Source: Deferribacteraceae bacterium
GTDB taxonomy: Bacteria; Chrysiogenota; Deferribacteres; Deferribacterales; JAISNW01
Direction of reading: 5' to 3'
Assembly (NCBI GenBank): GCA_031285415.1
Contig: JAITWF010000088.1
Location: forward strand, 1 to 18,083
DNA length: 18,083 nt
Below the pieces are notes generated by a model. That model saw only the letters and a list, made by a program, of their open reading frames with translations, was not told the DNA's origin and did not search any database. Of this stretch, positions 12,778 through 18,083 are shown piece by piece. Numbering within the stretch: position 1 is the stretch's first letter; the number at the start of each line of letters is the position of its first letter. The position numbers and the translations under genes were made by a program.

Positions 12778-13431
12778 TTACCTCTTATTTATCATATCAT
12801 TTGCAATCTTAGTCCCAAAAACCTGTACCAATTCAACAATAACGAGTATCACTAAAACTGAGCCCACCATAACATCCGTTCTAAAGCGTTGATAGCCGTA
12901 GCGGATCGCCAGATCTCCCAGCCCACCGCCGCCGATCGCACCAGCCATCGCCGAATAGCCTATAATGCTTATCACCGTCAGCGTCAGCCCTGCAATCAGC
13001 GCTGGCATTGCCTCGGGGATCATCACCTTGCAGATTATCTGCCTATTGGTAGATCCCATAGCTCTCGCCGCCTGAATTGCGCCAGGGTCGACCTCTTTGA
13101 GTGCCGATTCAATAATCCTCGCCACAAATGGAGCAGCCGCCACAGAGAGCGGCACGATAGTCGCCGTTGTGCCGATACTAGTGCCTACTATAAATCGAGA
13201 TAGCGGAAAAACCAAGATCATAAGTATAATAAATGGAAATGATCGCAGCACATTCACGATCCTTCCAAGAAGCTGATTTAGCGTATTTTTAGGCATAAGC
13301 CCATCGGGGGAGGTAACGCATAGCACCACCCCAAGCGGAAAACCGAGTATTAGCGAGAAGATCGTCGAGCCGATCACCATATAAAATGTCTCTATCGTAG
13401 GTCTGATAAGGAGTTGAAGAGTATCAAGCAT
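12778..13431 (-). CDS. metI: Methionine ABC transporter permease MetI
   Basis: A 217-residue inner-membrane permease with five predicted helices. The cytoplasmic coupling (EAA) loop reads AARAMGSTNRQIICKVMIPEAMPALIAG, the usual MetI form. A conserved IGYSAMAGAIGGGGLGDLAIRYGYQRF segment follows. It forms the channel of the MetNI importer. The ATG lies inside the end of metN (8-base overlap) with GGAGG six bases upstream, so initiation is strong and coupled. Length matches the family. Stop is TAA. Confidence 0.95.
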   Translation of the reverse strand: MLDTLQLLIRPTIETFYMVIGSTIFSLILGFPLGVVLCVTSPDGLMPKNTLNQLLGRIVNVLRSFPFIILMILVFPLSRFIVGTSIGTTATIVPLSVAAAPFVARIIESALKEVDPGAIQAARAMGSTNRQIICKVMIPEAMPALIAGLTLTVISIIGYSAMAGAIGGGGLGDLAIRYGYQRFRTDVMVGSVLVILVIVELVQVFGTKIANDMINKR

Positions 13432-14422
13432 CGAGAGCCTCCATCTTTACATCACGATCGGCAAGCCAACGCTTAGCGATCTCGATATTAGGGGCAGATC
13501 CCTCCATCTCCACCACTAGCTCCCCTATCGGCACCTCGCCCACCGTGCGAATCGTGCCAGAGAGGATATTTATATTCACAGGGCTCTGTTTAATAAATTC
13601 AGAGATAACGGGCTTCTTCGTGCTCTCCCCTAAGAAGTGCAGTCGGTATATATGCGCTAAACTTGGCTCGATCTCGAGGATATCATCGCCGTCGATCGGT
13701 TTGATAGAGCCTAAAAACTCACGTGCCACCTTTGTGCGTGGAAATGCAAAAACATCTTTAACGGTACCACTTTCGACGATCTCTCCCTCATCCAATACAG
13801 ATACGAAGTCGCAGATCTCTCGCACAACCTCCATCTGATGTGTGATCATGACGACGGTAAGGTTCATCTGCGTCTGGATATTTTTTATCAGCGTCAGTAT
13901 CGAGGTGGTCGTTTGAGGGTCGAGTGCGCTCGTCGCCTCATCGCAGAAGAGGATCTCTGGGCGCACAGCAAGGGCTCTTGCGATAGCAACCCTCTGCTTC
14001 TGTCCACCAGATAGCTTGCTGATAGGGCTTTCGATCTTATCAGACAGCCCTACAAGCTCTAGTAGCTCCTCCACACGCCCCTTTATTTCAGCTTTATCCA
14101 CCCCAGAGATCTCTAGCGGATATGCGATATTTCCATACACGTTGCGAGACAGGAAGAGGTTGAAGTTCTGAAAGATCATTCCAAGCTTGCGGCGACGCTC
14201 CAGCAGGGCGTTACCCCTTAAATTATCCACACGTTTATCGTCAAAGTATATTTCGCCAGAATCGGTAGACTCTAGAAGGCTCATAATGCGTACCAAAGTA
14301 GATTTTCCAGCCCCACTTTTGCCGATTATGCCGTAGATAATATTAGAGGGGATCTCGAGCGTCACCCCACTAAGGACAGGCGCAGAGTTGTAACTTTTAG
14401 CTATCGTGTTAAGTTTAATCAA
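13424..14422 (-). CDS. metN: Methionine ABC transporter ATP-binding protein MetN with NIL domain
   Basis: A 332-residue ATPase: Walker A GKSGAGKST (34-42), Q-loop Q85, signature LSGGQ (137-141), Walker B ILFCDE (157-162) and H-loop H195. Residues from about 250 form the NIL/ACT-like domain (RLHFLGES, INILSGTIRTVGEVPIGELVVEM). In E. coli MetN this domain binds methionine and inhibits transport when the internal pool is high. Initiation is at TTG: an in-frame TGA lies nine bases upstream, and the product begins IKLNTIAKSY exactly where MetN normally starts, so no ATG start is available. GGATGA precedes it. It is the first gene of metNIQ. No SAM riboswitch or MetJ-type box is visible in the 116 bases upstream. 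Stop is TGA. Confidence 0.96.
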   Translation of the reverse strand: MIKLNTIAKSYNSAPVLSGVTLEIPSNIIYGIIGKSGAGKSTLVRIMSLLESTDSGEIYFDDKRVDNLRGNALLERRRKLGMIFQNFNLFLSRNVYGNIAYPLEISGVDKAEIKGRVEELLELVGLSDKIESPISKLSGGQKQRVAIARALAVRPEILFCDEATSALDPQTTTSILTLIKNIQTQMNLTVVMITHQMEVVREICDFVSVLDEGEIVESGTVKDVFAFPRTKVAREFLGSIKPIDGDDILEIEPSLAHIYRLHFLGESTKKPVISEFIKQSPVNINILSGTIRTVGEVPIGELVVEMEGSAPNIEIAKRWLADRDVKMEALDA

Positions 14423-14538
14423 ATTGTATCATCCATAAATAGAATCGATAATATTAAACCGAACTATCGAAAAAGTCATTTACTATTTTTAATAATTTAG
14501 TAATAATATCGAATCGATTTGTTTCATAGAGGTTTTGA
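14423..14538. promoter_or_regulatory. Divergent promoter region between metN and the polyprenyl synthase gene
   Basis: This AT-rich 116-base gap must hold promoters for both directions. A loose inverted repeat occurs: AATCGATAATATTA (14442-14455) faces TAATAATATCGA plus ATCGATT (14501-14518). TAATAAT (14501-14507) with TTTACT (about 14480) is a weak -10/-35 candidate for the plus strand. Nothing matches a SAM riboswitch fold. The exact start points cannot be decided by eye. Confidence 0.4.
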
Positions 14539-15498
14539 ATGGATTTTTCAAAGATAACAGAGCTTGCTGGTGCGCAGTTAATGGCGGTTGAGATGGAGCT
14601 TGCAAACTCCTTATGTTCTGAGATTCCCACCGTAAATGAGCTTGTACTCTCCACTATAAAGAGCGGCGGCAAACGCATTCGCCCACTGGTACTGACGATC
14701 TCTGCTGGCATGTGCGGCTACTTTGGCGATCTAATCCCCAAAGTGGGCGTTATACTTGAATATATACACACCTCCTCCCTTCTGCACGACGATGTGATCG
14801 ATGGAGCCACCTCTAGACGTGGCAAACCTAGCGCAAATGCAATACATGGCAATAATATAACCGTCCTATCGGGCGACTACCTCTACGCAACCGCTTTCAA
14901 TAACCTTGCAAAGTTAGACGATAGAGATCATGCGATCGTGGTATCACGTGCAGTTGCCGCAATGAGCGAAGGGGAGATCTTCCAGATGCTCAAAACAGGC
15001 GATATATCGCTATCGATGGAGGATTACCTCAAGATAATATATGGCAAAACCTCTGCCCTATTCGCCGCTGCGTGCGAATGCGGTGCAATCATGGCAGGGA
15101 TGGACGCCGATAAACGAAAAGCGTTGCACGATTACGGCTGCCACGTCGGCTACGCATTTCAGCTTCAAGATGATATATTGGACTACTTCGGCGAGGAGAG
15201 CGTTATCGGCAAGAAACCCGGCACCGATCTAGCTGAAAAGAAGGTGACACTCCCTATAATGCTACTACTACAAGAGCTTGAAGGGGCAGAGAGAGAGGAG
15301 GCTATTGAGGCGTTTCTGTCTGTTCAGCTCTCTGAGATTATGCAACTGCTTGTTAAGCATGACATTCAGCGCAAATCAACGGCGGTAGTACAGATGCATA
15401 TTGAAAATGCGCTATTCCTTCTGAATAATTTTCCAGATTCACAGTATAAAGAGGCACTAGTTGCTATTACATACGAGTTGAGTAGGAGAAAGAGTTGA
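14539..15498 (+). CDS. Trans polyprenyl diphosphate synthase (IspB/HepT type)
   Basis: A 319-residue all-helical prenyltransferase that extends farnesyl or geranyl diphosphate with isopentenyl diphosphate, most likely for the quinone side chain. It contains GGKRIRP (43-49), the first aspartate-rich motif DDVID (84-88) in HTSSLLHDDVIDGA with RRGKPSAN after it, and the second motif DDILD (211-215) in FQLQDDILDYFGE. No bulky aromatic precedes the first motif, so a long product (C35-C40) is likely, but the chain length is not certain. AGAGG lies six bases before the ATG. It is the first gene of a plus-strand operon, and its TGA overlaps the TTG start of apbE. Confidence 0.92.
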   Translation: MDFSKITELAGAQLMAVEMELANSLCSEIPTVNELVLSTIKSGGKRIRPLVLTISAGMCGYFGDLIPKVGVILEYIHTSSLLHDDVIDGATSRRGKPSANAIHGNNITVLSGDYLYATAFNNLAKLDDRDHAIVVSRAVAAMSEGEIFQMLKTGDISLSMEDYLKIIYGKTSALFAAACECGAIMAGMDADKRKALHDYGCHVGYAFQLQDDILDYFGEESVIGKKPGTDLAEKKVTLPIMLLLQELEGAEREEAIEAFLSVQLSEIMQLLVKHDIQRKSTAVVQMHIENALFLLNNFPDSQYKEALVAITYELSRRKS

Positions 15499-16433
15499 GG
15501 GTCATCCTTCTATCATTGTTGCTACTAGTCGCCTGCAATCGTGAGCCAAAATTCGAAACGAGTACGCTCTTTCTGATGGGTACCCTTGTGGAGATAACGC
15601 TCCCAGCTGATAAATTGTCGATGGTGGGCGAGATAAACGATAGAATGACAGCCCTCTCAAACATAATCACCACCGACTGCGATAAAATTTCCGCTGGTAA
15701 TGATGTGGAGAGTAGCGAAATCACCTATCGGCTGATCGAAAAGAATAAACAGCATAAAGAGGTTACTGGCAACCGATTCGATATCGCCGCACAGACGCTC
15801 GCCTCGCTATACGGCTTCCCCGATGGAGAGTTTCGAGAGCCTACGCAGGCGGAGATCGATGGCGCAGTAGAGGCTATCGCCACAAAAGAGATCACATTAT
15901 CTACCTCCGATGGACGATTCTATGCAAACGCCCACGGACTTAAGATCGATCTAGGGGCATACGCCAAAGGGTGGATCGTTGATAACGCCTCAAACTATCT
16001 ACTCTCTCAAGGAGTTACGAACTTTATAATCAACGCCGGCGGCGATCTCTTCGCCTCTGGTAGCAAAAACAACGTTAAATGGCGATTAGGAATAGCAGAC
16101 CCCGACAAGAAACAGGCGTATATATCTACAGTATCGCTATCAGACGTTGCCCTCGCTACATCTGGCACCTACGAGCGGTTCTTCATAACCCCCAAGGGCG
16201 AGCGCATATCGCATATCTTCGACGCTACAACTGGAAAAAGTGCCTCAAAGTATAAGAGCGTAAGCGTTATCGCAAAGGATACTGAAAGGGCAGACGCACT
16301 ATCTACAATATACTTCCTGCTCGAAGAGGGGGAGATCGCTAGATTGTGCAAGGCAGATAACGCCGTTGTACTCATTGTTACGGCGAAGGATGTTGAGAAA
16401 AGATATTGCGGATGGGAAAGATATGAAAAATAA
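15495..16433 (+). CDS. apbE: FAD:protein FMN transferase ApbE, lipoprotein form
   Basis: A 312-residue ApbE/RnfF-type flavin transferase that attaches FMN to Thr/Ser of respiratory proteins such as Rnf or Nqr subunits, outside the inner membrane. The N-terminus RVILLSLLLLVAC is a lipoprotein signal with Cys14. Family motifs follow: LMGTLVEITLP, DLGAYAKGWIVD, INAGGDLFASG, ATSGTYERF, SHIFDATTGKSA and RADALSTIYFLL. It starts at TTG (15495), which overlaps the previous stop as TTGA, with AGGAG six bases upstream. No ATG would preserve the lipobox. No target respiratory complex is in the window. It ends 11 bases inside maf. Stop is TAA. Confidence 0.95.
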   Translation: MRVILLSLLLLVACNREPKFETSTLFLMGTLVEITLPADKLSMVGEINDRMTALSNIITTDCDKISAGNDVESSEITYRLIEKNKQHKEVTGNRFDIAAQTLASLYGFPDGEFREPTQAEIDGAVEAIATKEITLSTSDGRFYANAHGLKIDLGAYAKGWIVDNASNYLLSQGVTNFIINAGGDLFASGSKNNVKWRLGIADPDKKQAYISTVSLSDVALATSGTYERFFITPKGERISHIFDATTGKSASKYKSVSVIAKDTERADALSTIYFLLEEGEIARLCKADNAVVLIVTAKDVEKRYCGWERYEK

Positions 16434-16986
16434 AATCGTCCTTGCAAGCGCCTCGCCTCGTCGAAGGGAGCTACTATCGCTATTTATCAAGGAGTTTCAG
16501 ATAACTCCTGCAAACGTGGACGAGAGCTTTGATACATCTAAGCCGATCCCCGAAGAGGTCGCACGAATTGCCGCATTAAAGGCAGATTCTATATATAAAG
16601 ATAATTCTATAGTGATCGCTGCCGATACCGTTGTGGTAAAAGATGGTGTAGTCTACGGCAAACCTAACGGTAACGCTATCGATATGCTTAGATCGCTGAA
16701 TGGGGCTACACATAGCGTATTTACCGCCGTCTCCGTTCGCTCTGCCGCTACCAACTTCGATTTCATCGATGAGACGCTCGTGACATTCAACGAGTGCTCC
16801 GAAGAACTTTTACACTGGTATATCTCGACTGGAGAGGCGACAGATTGCGCTGGCTCATACGCCATTCAGGGGCTTGGTACGCTGCTTGTACGCCAGATCG
16901 ATGGCGATTACAATAATGTTGTTGGGCTTCCTATATCAAAGTTAATGCATAAGCTGCAAGAGGCAGGTTTGTGGAATATTTTATAA
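16423..16986 (+). CDS. maf: Maf-like nucleoside triphosphate pyrophosphatase
   Basis: A 187-residue Maf/YhdE house-cleaning enzyme that hydrolyses non-canonical or methylated NTPs such as dTTP, UTP, 5-methyl-UTP or m7GTP to the monophosphate. It shows the nucleotide loop LASASPRRRELL (7-18), the catalytic AADTVV with D68, VYGKPN and the C-terminal GSYAIQGLGTLLVRQIDGDYNNVVGLPI. The true start is the ATG at 16423, which overlaps the last 11 bases of apbE. An upstream in-frame start at 16366 only adds residues unlike the family. GGGAAAG precedes it. Its end overlaps priA by 16 bases. Which Maf substrate class it belongs to cannot be settled by eye. Confidence 0.94.
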   Translation: MKNKIVLASASPRRRELLSLFIKEFQITPANVDESFDTSKPIPEEVARIAALKADSIYKDNSIVIAADTVVVKDGVVYGKPNGNAIDMLRSLNGATHSVFTAVSVRSAATNFDFIDETLVTFNECSEELLHWYISTGEATDCAGSYAIQGLGTLLVRQIDGDYNNVVGLPISKLMHKLQEAGLWNIL

Positions 16987-18083
16987 ATGTGCTTCTCCCT
17001 GTAGCCACTTCGGGGGTCTATACATATTGCTCTAATAATGATCTTCCAGCTGGGGTGCGAGTGAAAGTGCCGTTAGGCAGACGAACGCTCGTAGGCATAT
17101 CGCTAGGAGGCACCACTGCGCCTACATTCGAGTGCAGAGAGATCCTTGAGATAATGGATGATACGTCGATCTTCTCAGCAACGTGGCTTGCATTCATAAA
17201 GAGATTATCGGAATATTACGCTGCGCCACTCGGCACCACACTGCACGGTGTGCTGTCGTCTAAACTTATTAACTCCATCGACGTAGGAGCGAGTGTGCAT
17301 GACGAACAGGAGAGGGGCGAAAATATCACCTTAACCCCCGAACAGGCGGAAGTTGTGGCAAAGATCCCCACAAAGGGCTACTCCACGCACCTGATACAGG
17401 GGGTGACTGGTAGCGGCAAGACGGAGGTCTACCTTGAGCTTGCTAAAAAGGTTATAGCCGAGGGAAAACAGGCACTATACCTCGTGCCAGAGATCGCCCT
17501 TACGCCGCAACTTGTAGATAGGGTGCAATCTCGCACAGGCGCAAAGCCAGCACTATTTCACTCTAAACTCTCCGATAAAGTGCGTATAGCCTCATTCTGG
17601 CGATTCATCCGTGGCGAGGATAATATCCTGATAGGCCCTAGAAGTGCGCTCTTTGTACCCTCCACCAATATTGGGCTAATAATCATCGACGAAGAGCATG
17701 AAAACACCTATAAACAGGAGGAGACCCCCACCTATCACCTGCGAGATATGGCGATACTATACGCTAGTATGCTCGATATCCCTATAGTTCTCGGCAGTGC
17801 CACCCCACAGGTGGAGTCGATTCACAATGCACAGATCGGTAAATATAATATTCACTACCTTCGTAGCCGTACTGGCACCGCAATTCTACCTAAACTCGAT
17901 ATAATCGATATGAAGCAAAATAACCTTGTGGCAGGGATTATGGCGGAGCCGCTATACGATAAGCTATGTTCTACCGTTGAAAATGGGGAGCAGGCGATCA
18001 TATTCCTTAACCGTAAAGGGTATTCGACGTCGCTCTTCTGTAGTAGTTGTGGGGCGATTATGGAGTGCCTGAACTGCTCTGTC
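16971..18083 (+). CDS. priA: Primosomal protein N' (replication restart helicase PriA), 3' end outside window
   Basis: The first 371 residues of PriA, open to the window end. The 3'-DNA-binding domain begins FINVLLPVATSGVYTY (5-20) and includes VKVPLGRRTLVGI. The helicase core has TPEQAEVV (122-129), Walker A GVTGSGKT (144-151), the DEEH box (240-243) in IIIDEEHENTYKQEETP and GSATP (275-279). The first zinc-ligand pairs are C357, C360, C366 and C369. Walker A is about 85 residues earlier than in E. coli PriA, because the winged-helix domain between the DNA-binding domain and the helicase appears absent. The start is GTG at 16971, inside maf, with GAGG upstream. It restarts stalled replication forks by loading DnaB. 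Confidence 0.93.
   Translation, partial: MEYFINVLLPVATSGVYTYCSNNDLPAGVRVKVPLGRRTLVGISLGGTTAPTFECREILEIMDDTSIFSATWLAFIKRLSEYYAAPLGTTLHGVLSSKLINSIDVGASVHDEQERGENITLTPEQAEVVAKIPTKGYSTHLIQGVTGSGKTEVYLELAKKVIAEGKQALYLVPEIALTPQLVDRVQSRTGAKPALFHSKLSDKVRIASFWRFIRGEDNILIGPRSALFVPSTNIGLIIIDEEHENTYKQEETPTYHLRDMAILYASMLDIPIVLGSATPQVESIHNAQIGKYNIHYLRSRTGTAILPKLDIIDMKQNNLVAGIMAEPLYDKLCSTVENGEQAIIFLNRKGYSTSLFCSSCGAIMECLNCSV

Noticed and set aside
14423..14538. SAM riboswitch before metNIQ
   Set aside because: The gap is only 116 bases, AT-rich, and shows none of the conserved stems or GC-rich P1 and pseudoknot elements. MetJ boxes are also absent.
16366..16422. Upstream start for maf at 16366
   Set aside because: The added residues (YSLLRRRMLRKD and on) are the shadow of apbE coding sequence. 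The family N-terminus begins at the ATG at 16423.

Overview
The window looks like a chromosomal segment of a diderm (Gram-negative) bacterium. It carries lipobox-bearing MetQ and ApbE, a long-chain polyprenyl diphosphate synthase, and a GtrB/GtrA-type glycan system. TGA, TAA and TAG are all used as stops, so the code is standard. I cannot fix the phylum from the sequence. A PriA without the usual winged-helix insert and a moderate overall GC are the only weak hints.

Region 1 (1-1890) holds a nested inverted repeat at the very left edge, a peroxiredoxin and rlmN, both on the minus strand. rlmN has a near-consensus promoter so close to its ATG that the mRNA may be leaderless. Two kinds of dispersed hairpin repeat lie in the gaps.

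Region 2 (1924-10336) is a visibly AT-rich surface-glycan locus, entirely on the minus strand. In transcription order it reads: STAS protein, GT2, GtrA, an uncharacterised toroid/beta-sandwich protein, an FrhB-like iron-sulfur oxidoreductase, a scar of rlmN and STAS fragments, a second GT2 broken by an in-frame TGA, a nucleotide-sugar epimerase, a second GtrA and a methyltransferase. The STAS-GT2-GtrA order occurs twice. The second copy has a truncated STAS and a stopped GT2, and is in decay. The GT2/GtrA pairs would load a sugar onto polyprenyl phosphate and flip it. The epimerase would supply a uronic-acid-type nucleotide sugar. The toroid/FrhB pair may modify the glycan, which is inference.

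Region 3 (10472-14422, minus) contains a long nitronate-monooxygenase-family flavoprotein and a complete metN-metI-metQ methionine importer, with overlapping or nearly abutting genes.

Region 4 (14539-18083, plus, divergent from metN) is a tightly overlapping operon: polyprenyl synthase, apbE, maf, priA. priA runs off the right edge.

The most interesting items are the toroid/FrhB gene pair, the duplicated and decaying STAS-GT2-GtrA cassette with its rlmN/STAS chimeric scar, the in-frame TGA, and three families of intergenic hairpins, two of which show compensatory base changes between copies.
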